The position numbers and the translations under genes are program-made. Below, piece by piece: positions 12,010-24,221 of a stretch of DNA of 64,000 nucleotides. The stretch's first letter is position 1, and the number at the start of each line of letters is the position of its first letter. The stretch is from Annona cherimola (Eukaryota > Streptophyta > Magnoliopsida > Magnoliales > Annonaceae): NCBI GenBank assembly GCA_030490835.1, contig CM059973.1, positions 60,454,008-60,518,007 of the forward strand, given 5' to 3'. Under the pieces are notes generated by a model, which was not told the origin of the DNA, ran no database searches, and saw only the letters and a program-made list of their open reading frames with translations.

Positions 12010-13034
12010 ACTGCAACACTGACGGCTCTATCAAATGACGTTATGAAATACTGGCAAAATGAAAAAATCTCAAGGGATCACCGTTGGAGATACATGAAAC
12101 AGATAATATATTAAAAATCTTTGCTTCCTGCATAATTTGAGTAAAATTGAAAGCGTATCACTACCGACATAAAATTGATCGATTTAGTATGAGTAATGTT
12201 TTGAAAAAATAATTTTTATGTTTTAAAATTATTTTCTCATAATTTTATTTCATGAAGATATATTCAATTGATTATTTTCATTTATAATTTATTTATTGCA
12301 TATTTTATTATTTAAAAATATTTTTTGCTACTATTTTTACAATATTTGCAAATAGTACTTTTATTTTTTACATCTGCATTTTCCTCATTCTAATAAAACT
12401 TTAGATAATTTTCCAATATACACCCTAATTTGACTATAATAAAAAATATATCGACATAGTTTTAGAAATCGCAGTTAATATCCATATAGTTTGACTATAA
12501 TTGTAAATATATGCGCACCATTATGACACCCGTACTGCACTGTCATGACACGAGTATATTTGCAAAAATACGCAAACCACGTGAACATATTTACAATTAT
12601 TAAAATATCCACTTAAGTCTTGAAACTTCAAATATACTAACATAGTTTCCATATCTTTATAAATATATTCATATTGTAACGGTACAACAATGTTGTCATA
12701 ATGACGTGGGTATATGCAATCATACTCAAACTATGGTGGGGTTATTTGGAATTTTTGAAACTATGTTAGTATGTTTGTAATTTAATTTTTAAATTTTAAT
12801 TATAGTTAAATATAAATCATAAATCTTAATTAGACATATGAATCTGCAATTTTTATAATGCATTTAGTAGACATAATTATTTGTATTGAATTGGTTCCAA
12901 AAAAATTTTAATAAATTATATATTTTATTTGAATTTTATTTCATGCAAAAATGTAAATATATTATATTAAATAATTTTCTCATTAAATATGCATGTATAT
13001 AAATTTTAATATAATATTAATACAGATTTTGTTT

Positions 13035-13165
13035 AGGAGAATATTAACGGAGTTGGTTTGGGAGCACATTTTTCATAGCGTGATTGAAAGACGGACTCCG
13101 ACCTTCACGCAATAGTAGCTACGCGGGTGGCTCCCACAGTCGGGAAGTAGCAGCACTATTGTAAA
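13035..13165 (+). repeat. Third, shortest copy of the upstream family block
   Basis: The stretch cggagttggtttgggagcac to gtcgggaagtagcag parallels 11545-11660 and 38430-38490, including gctacgcgggtggctccca. Only the distal upstream part of the proline-rich family unit survives here. With 9647-12009 it suggests an old tandem array of units of about 1.7 kb, because the AT-rich DNA between also matches (10390-10720 versus 12110-12420). Confidence 0.6.
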
Positions 13166-13490
13166 ACCCTTAAAAGTATTTTTATAAATCATTATAAGGG
13201 AGGGATTATTTTCACATTTTACAACCCAGGAGGGCCTATTTTGAAAAATTGCAAAACCTATTAAGCTTCCCGTATGGCACGAACAGTGCTATGAAAAAAA
13301 AACAAAAGAAGCAAGCAATAAAAAAACGGCGTAAGGGAAAAACAGGAGAAAGTAGAAGGGAAAAAAACGGAAGATAGAGAGAGAAGGGGAAGAAGACAAG
13401 ACAAATATTACGGTGGATTTGAATCTTTTAGGCAGCGTTTGGAATTGGAAGATCTGAGAAAAGTGGATGGATGATTTGGAGGTATGTTAG
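13166..13490 (+). other. Purine-rich exon-like block ending in a splice donor
   Basis: The block has an A/G-rich stretch (13290-13400) and ends ttggag|gtatgt, which looks like a plant donor. The start (aaaacccttaaaagtatttt ... gagggcctattttgaaaaat) resembles DNA transposon termini such as those of MULEs, but I found no matching inverted partner. I do not assign a function. It is repeated at about 42375-42700. Confidence 0.25.
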
Positions 13491-14930
13491 TTTGTTTTTA
13501 TATAAATCTCAATATGTGATATAAATTACAAGGATCGATGAGGGGATTTAGGTTTGATTGTAAATATTATTTTATATTATATGATACATGTGGGTATTTG
13601 GTATTTGGTTTATTTCAATATGCTGAGTAAGAGATGCAATTAAATAAAATTCTTATAATACAACAATATAATTTCATGAGGACGATATGCATATATTAGG
13701 TATTGATGGCTTATGATATAATGATGAAATCGATGAAAGATTTATGGTTGCTGTCCTTTCTATGATATAAATAATTAATAGTAGCCATATAGAAATACAT
13801 ATATATATACATATGGAAACACCCATATAAACTTTGCATCAAGAAGTAGGGTTTGGATTTTAGTTATTAACAAGGAGAATATCCAAGAGGATGGCTCTAC
13901 AACACATAATATAGATTTATAATATATGATAATACCATCCAGAGTTTATTACAAATTATTGTATTTTGGTGGAATGCATGTATTTAGATGGTGAGCTTAT
14001 TTGTATTCATTATATATATGGATGGAATTATTGGGAAACCTTATTGATTAAAACCATAATAGCCCGAGGATCTTTTATGCTAAATCATAAAGAAAAATAA
14101 ACCATTAGTGGAAGCATACATGAATCTATAAGAAAAAATGTTATTCTAAAAACTTATAGTTTTTGGCCTTTCAAGTTAATACCCTAAAATTTTCTGGAGA
14201 AGATGACTCCCTTTTTTTTAATAATGAGATATTAGAAAAGAAATCTTCGTGCATAATTCGAGGATCACAACTGTTTATATAAAGTATCTATCTTTTGTAT
14301 TTTTAATTTAACCCATCATAAAATAGAAATTAGAAATTAGACAATATAGTTTCTACGCAGTGGAGATTCATACTCTATTAGACAATTTAAGCCCATGAAC
14401 TTGATAAGATCACTTTAAATTTTGGGTCACTCTTTATGATAGCATATATATAATTATTCTATATATGTGTCCAAAATCCAACAATTTTCCAATTGGACTA
14501 CATATATATTATTTTATAATTATATATGTAACTTTATGAGATCAAAATCTTTTGCTATCATGACCAAAATCATTTTCAAACAATCTCATCCTTCAATTAT
14601 GCCAACATATGATCAAGGTCGCCTTCGTTACATTATTGTAACTAGACCCGTCCATGGTTATGTATATCAAACATAATTAGACGACATAGATCAAGTACGG
14701 ATGTGTAGTACGAAAATTGCATGCAATGTGATGAAACACGCCTATTCTCAACTGTCCAACTTTATTTTGGTAATATCATACTAAAATCAAAATACTAAAT
14801 AACCAAAATACTAAATACTTTTACTTCTGCAAAAAATATCCATAATCATAATAAAATGTCCAAATTAGAAAAGCACATAAGTAATCATAAAAAAAGAGCA
14901 CATAAGTACATCATCAAATGATATAATACA

Positions 14931-15115
14931 CATATGAGCAGTGTGCCTCATAAAAAATCATGGGTGTCGCTGCCTTAGTAAATAGATCCTCAATCTTGGA
15001 ATTTATTCCAATATGATTTATAGACACTTTATCTTCCCGAATTATTTTGTTGACAACCAGGACCTTTTATCGAGCTCCTGTTATAGTCGTTAGAATATAA
15101 TACTACTAATTTATT
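14931..15115 (-). pseudogene. Copia RNase H C-terminal fragment
   Basis: Read on the minus strand, the region gives DKVSINHIGINSKIEDLFTK, the conserved end of copia RNase H (compare the family's 'IEHIGT..M.ADPLTK' pattern). Just before it comes NKLVVLYSND, which corresponds to the conserved 'CDN..A..L..N' segment. It continues directly from the part ending at 20625, but is separated from it by the nested insert 15121-20624. Confidence 0.7.
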
Positions 15116-15610
15116 GTCACTGTTCGTAATCTTTCCACAAGTACACGAGTCATAGATTTGGAGTATATAAATATTGATCCCATAGATAATTTAAGACTTA
15201 AGATATTGGATTTAAACACTTATATCAAACACAAAGAAAGTAAAGTGAAAGGATAGAAAGAAGAAAGTTAATTTTGAGAATGCGAAATAAGAATTAAAAG
15301 TCAAAGGATGCAAGTACTTAGGATCTAGGGTTTCACATGCGACTTCTACAACGGATACGTGGAGTGTTTATTTAATCCAGATATTATGTGTTAAAGGAGA
15401 ACAAATCCTTGCACTTTTTCTCAAAACTTATAATGCGTAACGATAATATATTCTTAACTACTTATTCTTATGAGATTAAGTCAATTGGGCTTCATTAAGT
15501 TCTATGGTCATTCCTGGGATTCCTCAAGGTCATCATGCCTATTTTCATGACTTTAAATTTTCTTGTTTAACATCTTGATTGTCGTATATTAGAATTCCAC
15601 CATTCGGTTC

Positions 15611-18600
15611 TAGGGGTGTTAATGGTCATAGTCAACCTGTCAACCTGCTCATCCAACCATTTATAAATGGGTTTGGGTTGGGATTTTTGAATAAATGGGT
15701 TATGATCTGACAACCCATTCAACCATTTAATTAAATAAACGGATTAAGATCGAGGCTTCGCAACCGGTTAATCCGTCCAACCCGTATAACCCATTTAGAT
15801 ATAATATAATATATAATATATATATATATGTAACATTTGAAATTTTTTTGGCCCTACGCCCCTACCCTTCTCGCTCCCTTATCTCGCCCAGCATTTAGTC
15901 ACATTTTCCAGCACGCGCCCCAAAATGATATCATGATAAGTTTTCATTCTTGTCAAGCTCACAACGAGTGCTTTCAAGACATTTTACTAAATAGCCCAGC
16001 AAGAGACTTACGGAAAGCAACCCCTACAAATATCAACCTTGGGATTTTGATTTGGGACTGCCGAGCCGGCAATCAGGAGAGGGAGAGGGAGAGAACCGAA
16101 AAAGCGGAGAAGACAAGCACTGTTGGTTCGCCTGCCATTGCTGACTACTTCTTACTACACCAGTTCAAGCCATCGCCCACTGCTCGTCTTGCCAAAGAAG
16201 CGGGAGATCGATGAAGATCTGGACAGCCACTGCAGGTTGCTCATCCGCACCTTGCATTGAGGTGCACGATCCCTTATCCCGCCCAGGCACATGAGCAACA
16301 CAACACAGGCACACAAGCGCACGAGCAGCACAGGCGCACTTCTAATCTCCTGCAAGTGCTTTTCTTAGATCTCCAGCTAGGCGGCTACTCGTTCACAAAG
16401 TATTGCTGCTGTCCAACTTGCTGGCGTAGCCGCAGGTATATATATTTTTTCTATTTTGAAGCTTCTCCTTTGATGGTCCTATGTTAACATGTGAACAATC
16501 AACTAATTGTGAACACTAGAAATTATGGTTGTTTCATATAAATTACATTATCATGTCATGGTTGTATAATTTATGCTTTGTCTTGTTGCATCTTATATAT
16601 AATTAGGTATTGCATATGGCTAAAGAGTGTACGGAAATTGATCAACCCATGCCTGAATCCCAAGTTGCTTCATCATCTATGATTAAATCTAAGGCAAAAA
16701 AGGTTAGGAAGTTAACTTCAGCGGTGTGGGAACATTTTACTAAAGATAAATATGAAAACGTGAAGCTTTTAGGGACATGCAAATGCAACTATTGCAAGAA
16801 ATCTTATAAATGTAACAGTGGTCATGGTACAACGACACTTAAAAGACACTTAGATATTCAATGCCCCAAGTATCCCCATCGTGATAGAGATCAAAAACAG
16901 CAATTATTGACATGTTTAACTAGTGCAGGATTAGGAAGTGATGGAAACATTTTAAGTAACTGGAAATTTGATTAAGAATTCTCTAGGATGGCAATGACAA
17001 GCATGATCATTGAGGATGAATTACCTTTTAAGTTTGTTGAAAAGAATGACTTTCGTCAGTTCTGTAAATCTTTGCAACCAAGATTTAACATTATCACAAG
17101 AGCTACAATTACTAAAGATTGTGTGGATATTTATATGCCAGAAAGGGAAATGCTAGAAAGTTTTTTTCAACAATCAGTTAATCATATTTTCTTGACTACT
17201 GATTTATGGACTTCCAACCAAAATTACGGATACTTGTGTCTCACTGCACATTATATTGATGTAAAGTGGAAGATACAAAAGAGGATTATTTGCTTCTGTA
17301 TTCTCCCATCACCACACACCGGGAATATTATTGCACAGACTCTTGAGTTGGGTCTTAAAAGTTGGGGCATTAAGAAAATCTGCACTATCACTAGGATAAT
17401 GCTTCTTACAATGATATTGCTATAAAGAATTTTGGGAAAAAAGTTAAAAAAAATGCTTTACTATGTGGTGGGGAATATTTGCATGTTAGATGTGCTGCAC
17501 ATATTATAAATTTAATTATCAAAGATGGTATAGATGAAATCAAAGATTCAATACTTTGAATCTGGTTTGTTGTTAGATATGTGAAAAGTTCTCCAAGTAG
17601 GCTGCAAAAATTCAAAATGTGCATTGAGGATGAAGAAATTACATGTCAACATTCTCTATGCTTGGATGTACCAACTCGTTGGAACTCTACATATTTAATA
17701 TTGGAATCTACTTTAAAATATCGAAGGGCATTTGATTGCCTTGCTGATAAAGATAGTGTTTTTAGATCAAACAGTCCTCTAAATGATGAAGATTGGGAGA
17801 ATGCTAGAGTAATTTGTAAATTTTTGGAGAAGTTTGATCACATCACTACTTGTGTATCTGGTTCATTGTATTGCACTTCAAATATTTATTTTGTAGAAGT
17901 TTGTAAGATTGAAAGGTTCTTGCTCTCTCTTCAAAACTCACCTGATGTGAACCTTAGACAAATGTCTGTAAAAATGAAAGACAAATTTGATAAGTATTGG
18001 GCGACTTTTGAGAAGATGAACATTTTATTAATCATTATTGTGGTGTTAGATCCACGATACAAATTAGGATATGTTGAATGGTGTTATGAAATGAGTCATG
18101 GATTAGAGAAAGCATTAAAAATTGGTGAGAAAGTGAAGGGAAAATTGTATGAGTTGTATAACATTTATAAAACTGAGCTTTGTGAGACTGTATCTAAAGA
18201 TAACGATAGTGATGAGGTGGAGGAGGTTAATATGAACTCGAAAGATATTGGTGAACATGATGCATGATATCAATGTGATTGGTTTTCAAATCGTGAACAC
18301 TAAAAAACAGAAGTGGATCAATATCTAGAAGAAGTGAGCGTGGGCAGGGCACTTGAGTTTGATATTTTGGCATGGTGGTCTAAAAATAAGGACTACAAAA
18401 TATTATCTCATTTAGCACGAGATATTTTGGCAATTCCAGTGTCTACAGTTGTTTCGAAATTAGCTTTTAGCATAGGTGGATGTGTACTTGATTAATTCAG
18501 AAGCTCTCTAACACCACGACTTGTGGAGATTTTGGTATGTACACAAGATTGGATCAAAGCATCACCATAACCTCTAGGAGTTGAGGAGAACTCGACAGAA

Positions 18601-19546
18601 ATTGAAGCAACTGAATCAAGTAATTACTTTTTATCTTTTTTAACTGATTTTCATACTTTATACTATACTATTTTATTTCTGTTCACATATTCATTGATAT
18701 TTTTCAATAATTTTGCAGCTATAACAACTTCTGTTAATCTTAAGACGAGTATTGATTTTCTCAAACAGTTGGATCTTAATTGAGGTAATAATAAAAATTT
18801 AGACAGCTTATATAGTTCTTTAATCTTTTACAAATTAGTTTTATATGTTTAATTATTTTCTAATATCTATTTCAATTTACTATATATTTTCAGGACTAAA
18901 ATGATATTGCATAAAAAGGAGAAAATGGATAAAGAACTATCAAGTTTGGAGTGCAGAAGACAATTATTTATTATTTTTATTTTTAGATTGAAGTTGTTTG
19001 AACTTTAAACTCTACTTATTATTATGTATTTTAAGATAATAATGTTAAACAATATGTGATATTTGAACTGTTGAAGTGTGATTGTTTGAGTTTATTATAA
19101 TGAAAGCCTTACTTCTTAATGGAAGTCTTACTTGATTCTTCTCAAATGTATTATGTATGTTTATGAGTTCCACATTTATAACATTGATTGAATTGTTTGA
19201 TAGAAATAAAATGTGTTGTATTTTGAAACAGGAATTGACATTAAAGAGTTGACTTGAGATTGAAGCTCATGTTTTCAAGCCAAAATAGATTAAATTCAGG
19301 TATGTTAACTTTGAGTTATTTAATTTATTTAATTTTACAAACTTTATTGAAGGTTTTTAGAATTAAAATTAGTAATAAACACAACCCATTAATAACCCGT
19401 TAACCCATTTATTAAATGGGTTGTAAATGGGTTAGGGTTCAAGTTTTTTAAATGGGTTAATAAACGGATTAGGGTTGAGATATATTAAATGGGTTAGGAT
19501 TAGGATTAGGCTTCAGCCCATTCAACCCGATCTGTTAACACCCCTA
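15611..19546 (+). mobile_element. hAT transposon copy 1 (3.9 kb, defective)
   Basis: The element is bounded by inverted repeats taggggtgttaa and ttaacacccta-type (ttaacacccct plus a) and flanked by a perfect 8-bp target duplication ttcggttc at 15603-15610 and 19547-19554. Eight bases is the hAT hallmark. Subterminal regions are dense in aacccgtt, aaatgggtt and aaacggatt motifs, as expected for transposase-binding subterminal repeats. It encodes a broken BED-finger transposase (16616-18570). A 5' exon probably ends at gccgcag|gtatat (16435), with the intron ending before the ATG. Introns also seem present in the 3' UTR. Confidence 0.95.
16616..18570 (+). pseudogene. hAT transposase, copy 1 (BED finger plus hAT dimerisation domain), dead
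   Basis: This would cut and paste the element. From the ATG at 16616, residues 34-83 form a BED zinc finger (C57, C60, H78, C83). Next come the RNase H-like core with LTTDLWTSNQ, the hAT-like middle domain (VVLDPRYKLGYVEW) and the C-terminal dimerisation region. It is broken by stops at 16973 (Q to TAA), 17557 (R to TGA), 18265 (W to TGA), 18301 (S to TAA) and 18493 (Q to TAA), and by a one-base deletion near 17392 that shifts the frame. The conserved glutamate in the 'SESAFS' segment is lysine here (AAA 18457-18459). In length and layout it resembles the plant RICESLEEPER/ZBED-like hAT proteins. Stops 17557, 18265 and 18493 are shared with copy 2, so it was dead before the duplication. Confidence 0.9.
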
Positions 19547-20624
19547 TTCGGTTCCATTACATAATATATGAAATCGTGTTGAAGTGTGATATCATCTACC
19601 CAACAAGCATTGAGATCACAAGATATCGAATTAATACAAAATACCTTAAATAATCAAACCACAATATCTATTATATTAGACGCATGCTACAACTTAAACC
19701 TTAGATAATGAGTTTAGCCTACCATGTTTATAATCAAAATTAAACGCAAAATAATATTGTATCCAATATCCATCATAAACGAGATAATTAAAATCAAAAG
19801 AAAGAAAGAAAGCAAAGAAAAGCTTATTGATTGAAAGCCTCAATGGTGTCTCGACTACTCTAAGTAATTCATCGCCTCACTTCTCGCCTTGCACTCTTTA
19901 ACTCCTTTTGCTTTTAGACATTGCCCCAAGTTTTAAGGTGTTCTCCGATGCTTTGGGACGTTCCTAGGAGATGTTTATATAAATTTCTAGAGGAGAATTG
20001 CATCGAATCTAATTTGTCCTCCAAACTACACAACCAAGGCTCACACAGTTTGAACCATGTGACATCGGATCCATACAGTTCAAACCATTTGGCACTTTGT
20101 AGTCTGCAATTCTATGCGCAGTTTTGTACATATTCATCTCGTTTCACTTTGGTTCATATTGAAACTTCCATGACACGTTCTAGGCTATCTCGATCATCAC
20201 TTTTGCTCATTTAAAATCTGAAAAATCATCAAATGAAATGCGTTCTTAATCCTTGAGCTTTGAACTTCTCGAAATAGACGTGTTGCGCCAAAATGAATGG
20301 ATCAGCTTCAACTGGTCATAATTTTTTTTTATCTAAAAGGAGTTACAGGAGCTACAACATATCAACGGAAAGAATTTTTTGAGCTTGTTGACATGGCAAC
20401 TAGGGCAAAGCTCGATTGAGCTCATTTTTATGTCAAAATTCATTGTTTTCATATGATTCAGGACCTCAAAATTACGTACTTTCCTTCTTTGCACAAATTA
20501 ATCAATCGGTGAGTGTTTTTACATAACCCAACTTAATCAATCAATATCCAACTCAAATAATCTCAATCATTTACATTCTTATCCAATTATCATCCAAAAT
20601 AAATAGTATAAAAGTAATGTAAAA

Positions 20625-22500
20625 GTCATAAAATAACTTAAATGCTCTTTCTATATCATCCGATTTTACAGCCCTATCACAAAATTTAGTAGTCATATTT
20701 CATGACTGGATGTCTTATAATATGCTATAAACTTTGCTATCATTATGAAAAAGGCTATAAGTGTCTGCTTAACATTCTTTCCTAATATAGCTTCTCTAAT
20801 AAATGGATATATATATATATATATATCTTGAAGTGGATCTAAATTGTATTTCCATCCAACAAGTCAAAATCTGAATACCAAATGATCTATAACTTATCTG
20901 ACTTTTTGTATGTAAAATGTAGTATTTTGTTATCTGAAGATACCTTAAAACTTATTTGGCTGCTTTCCAATGATTCATTCCCAAATTGCTTAAATATCTA
21001 CCAAAATCCTAACGCTGTACACAATATCCAGATGCATACAAATCTGAACATATATTAGACTTTCCATTGCCGAAGCATAGAGAATATTCTATATCTCTTT
21101 AGATTTCAAATCATTCTTGGGGCATTGATTGAGACAGAATTTATCTCTCGTAGCAAGGATATGTTTCCTGAACTACAATCTTTCAAGCCAAATATCTTAA
21201 GTACTTTCTTAATATAGATCTTTTATAATAATCCAAGAATATCTTAAGAGCAATCTCTATCTAAATTCCTAATATAAAAGATGCATTTTTAAGATCTTTC
21301 ATATCAAATTTCTTTGATAGAAATATCTTGATTTCATGAAATAAATCTATATTGATGTTAACAAGCAATATGTCAATGACATATAAAATCAGAAAGAAGT
21401 GCTTATTCTTATTGAACTTGTGATTACTCCCACTGAACCTGTGGTATACGCAATCATCAATTGAATTCATTTTAAAATCGAATGAGATGATAATTTGATA
21501 AAAGTTACAATGTCATTGATGCAAAGCTTGCTTATAGAGTACTTTTTTTAAAAATTTTGAAAATCATATTCTTTGTGTTTTCAACACAGTTTTTTAGATG
21601 CACCTTATAAATCATCACATCAATGTTACTACTGAGAAATATTATCCATTAATCTTTACATCTGTCTAATATTGCTCAAGGTTAAAATCTGGTACTAAAG
21701 CTATTATTATCTTGAAAGAAGCTTTTAATGAAATTGGAGATAAAGCTTCTTTCTAATCAATGTCTTCCTTTTTGAGTAAAGTCCATTGCAACAAGACGAC
21801 TCTTATGCCTTTCTATATTACCGTTTTGAATCCTTCTTGGTTCTAAATATTCATTTACAACCAACGAGCTTCATACCTTCTAGTGCTAGGAAAGGCTACC
21901 AAACCATCATTGTCTTTTATGCACTTAATCTTTTACTTATGTAATCAATATACTTTTGAAAGTTTTTTGTTTGTATTGTTTAGTGAAAATTGATGGGATC
22001 ACCTTCCATCAATACAATGTCATCCTGGTTTATTACAAAATCTGATGTAACTATAAAAAATCGCATTCTCTTTTCTCTAGTAGATCTCTTTAATGTCATT
22101 CATTTTTTAGGGTGTTGAGCTTGATCGTTAGGAATAACCTATTTACTATGACTAGAGAGATTTAAAATAATATTTTATAGATTTTTCTTTAAAGATAAAG
22201 TTTAGTTTTATCTCCCAGTCTTTAATTTTATCTCCCCCAAGCTTAATATCCTCAAAGAATTGGTATTTTCATATCAGAAAAGAATTAGATATGGGTACCT
22301 TGAAATCATTTGGCATACCCAACAATATTTCAATTCAAAAGAGGCTAAATTGAATATTTTTAGATGAACAAGAATAACCAAATATATTCTATACAGAAAT
22401 AGAAACCAAATGTCATGCAAAAATATTATCATAAGTCTCTTTTAAATTCGAATGAAATTGAGTTTTTAATAGTAGCCCAAATGTCCATATAGCCTCGACC
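20625..22500 (-). pseudogene. Copia reverse transcriptase/RNase H remnant
   Basis: On the minus strand GNIERHKSRLVAMDFTQKE and ISLKASFKIIIALVPDFNLE mark the start of copia reverse transcriptase. The best open piece is 21470-21261, with DDCVYHRFSGS and LILYVIDILLVN; the catalytic YVDD box has become YVID. After it comes the RNase H start (LRYLQITKYYILHT, then VKQTL). Many stops and frameshifts interrupt it. Integrase was not recognised between 22500 and 22800. It belongs to the same element as 14931-15115. Confidence 0.75.
20807..20827. repeat. (AT)n microsatellite
   Basis: About ten AT units occur within the decayed copia RNase H. The sister locus near 50037-50053 is slightly shorter. Confidence 0.85.
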
Positions 22501-24221
22501 GCAACTAATTTATCTTCCCCTTCATCAATTAATTTTTCATCACATTCGGCTTTTGGCAACTCAAGCAATCCCGCGTGGACACCCTTTCATGAATAGGAAT
22601 ACCAAATCTATCCATAAAAATGTGTCTAGGGACTAAGGCTAAATTAATCACCGAACAAACTGAAGTCAGAAATGTACTCTTATTGTCGGACCAAGCGTGA
22701 CATTTTGTACTTGTCAAGTTAATAATTTTAATCTTTTCTTGCTTCAGCCTTTTCCTCTTCTTGTACACAACAAAAAATGAGCTCATGAAGAAATCATTTA
22801 TCCTTTAACAATTATAATTAACTTTACTTGATCAATTAATTATAATTAACTTTACTTTATCAAATTGTGCTAAAAGAGAAATCAAAACTTGAATGCACAA
22901 GTAAATCCTAAGATAGTTGTAACCTTAGTGTCTTTAGTTTCGAAGCAAGATGAGATAATCTATATGATGTGTTATCTTATATTTTATTTGTTGTTATACC
23001 TTATTGAAATCAAGTTCGACTAAATCATATTTGTTTCATCCTTATCGCTTTGAGTAAAGCACTTTTTATTTTATTCAAGGAAATCTCAACATTAGTTATT
23101 TTTCCAATAAAACGCCCCTTAAAGTTTCCAAAATTTCACGCTTCGTGATCGTAGACTCGTATCATTTGAACAATCTTGCTTCTCAGAGTCCCTATTTTTC
23201 CTTATTGGAACTTTTAACTATAAGAGTAGTGAATTATCCAATCCTTAGTGTAGGGTCTAGATTTATAAAGCCAAAAATGATCATAACGTTTGATTTCCAA
23301 TACTTAAAGTTAGTTTAATTTAATATGAAAATAGAATCAATGTTGGTAGATATTGCATAAGTAGATAAATTAACTGAAAATTGAACAAAATAATATATTT
23401 ACATAAGTTTCATATAAAACTTTAGTAATTCAAATGATGGTTAGACCTATCATAAGATACCTATCACAGTATTAATATTTGGTCTTTGGACAGAAGTATT
23501 AATTTGTAAGTGGTACTCTTAGTATACTAATCAAATATATATAATAAAATCTTGTCAAATAATAAGTCATTCTTTGGACCGATTATTGTTCACATAGAAT
23601 ACTTGATTATTATCACATATTTATCACTGCAAGTACTATGTAATTTGGCCAAATATTGACCTTCCTTTGGGCGCCGATCAATATTCAGGTTATTTACATA
23701 TACCACAAGTGTGCATGCAATTCATCTAAATATTAACCTTGCTTTAGGCTGATTAATATTCACATTAATTGCATACACACAAACATCTAAATGTTTTAAA
23801 AATGAATTGACCTACACAAGAGCTGCTACTTTGGTAGCATGTCATTTTAATCAATTTATTTTAAAATATTAGACATCTACGAAAAATATTTGTAACATTA
23901 TTCAAATTTTAAATTCTCAAAAGTCCAAAAAATATTGAACTTTATTTCTAAATTTTAAATATTAAACCTAGTGATACTTTACTTTTTAATATATTTCCTG
24001 TTAGTAAAATCAAAGGTTGAAATCAGCAACAAGTTAACACACAAGAGGTGAATTGCCTTTTCATAGTTGTAGTAACATACATTCTAGCAACCCATTGCTC
24101 ACACAATAAGTTTACAATCCATAAATTTAGATGGAAAAAAATACATCAAAATTACCAATGAAAAAAGTACTAGAAACTAAAGGTCCTTATATAATGCTCA
24201 AAGCAAATCCTAGTCATTAAC
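22501..24221 (-). other. Copia leader/gag-like decayed sequence
   Basis: There is no intact gene. An 85-codon minus-strand frame (22786-22529) has no domain I can name, although it survives in both duplicates (also 51990-51733). Short dyads such as aatattgaccttcctttggg followed by cgccgatcaatatt occur at 23650-23760 and repeat in weaker form, as in leaders of some plant copia elements. A 22-bp direct repeat aattataattaactttactt lies at about 22805-22858. Confidence 0.4.

Larger units (their letters stand above)
15121..20624 (-). mobile_element. LTR-like insertion in copia RNase H, itself carrying a hAT
   Basis: The copia RNase H reading breaks at FKLFYD (minus strand, 20625) and resumes at NKLVV (15115). 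The junctions carry gtcac (15116-15120) and gtcat (20625-20629), a 5-bp target duplication with one change. Without the hAT inside, the insert is about 1.56 kb with no coding capacity. Its text (stacked acaagtacacgagtc, atattgatcccatagataat) resembles solo LTRs of Tat/Retand-type gypsy elements, but the ends are not clean TG...CA, so the class is inferred. A 97-codon frame at 19921-20214 lies inside it and is probably incidental. The sister copy is at 44341-49853. Confidence 0.6.
13492..24221 (-). mobile_element. Decayed Ty1/copia element with later insertions
   Basis: The minus strand carries a scattered copia pol: RT plus RNase H (about 22500-20625), then the RNase H C-terminal end (15115-14931), then a purine-rich tract and a TGTTGGATTTTGG LTR-like start at 14483. 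Between the two RNase H parts lies a later LTR-like insertion (15121-20624). The region 22800-24200 looks like the untranslated leader and possibly gag, with paired aatattgaccttcctttggg and cgccgatcaatatt. The outer borders are uncertain: the 3' LTR would run from 14483 down to about 13492, and the 5' LTR is not clear. The sister copy is at about 42701-53426. Confidence 0.6.

Noticed and set aside
14467..14676. 69-codon frame conserved in both duplicates (also 43687-43896)
   Set aside because: It lies on the wrong strand over the copia 3' end and LTR-like region; conserved only because the duplication is recent.
19380..19500. Telomere-like ggttagggtt phrases
   Set aside because: They belong to the subterminal aaatgggttagggtt motifs of the hAT element, not to a telomeric array.
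19921..20214. 97-codon frame present in both duplicates (also 49148-49441)
   Set aside because: It lies inside the LTR-like insert and has no domain. Persistence is explained by recent duplication.
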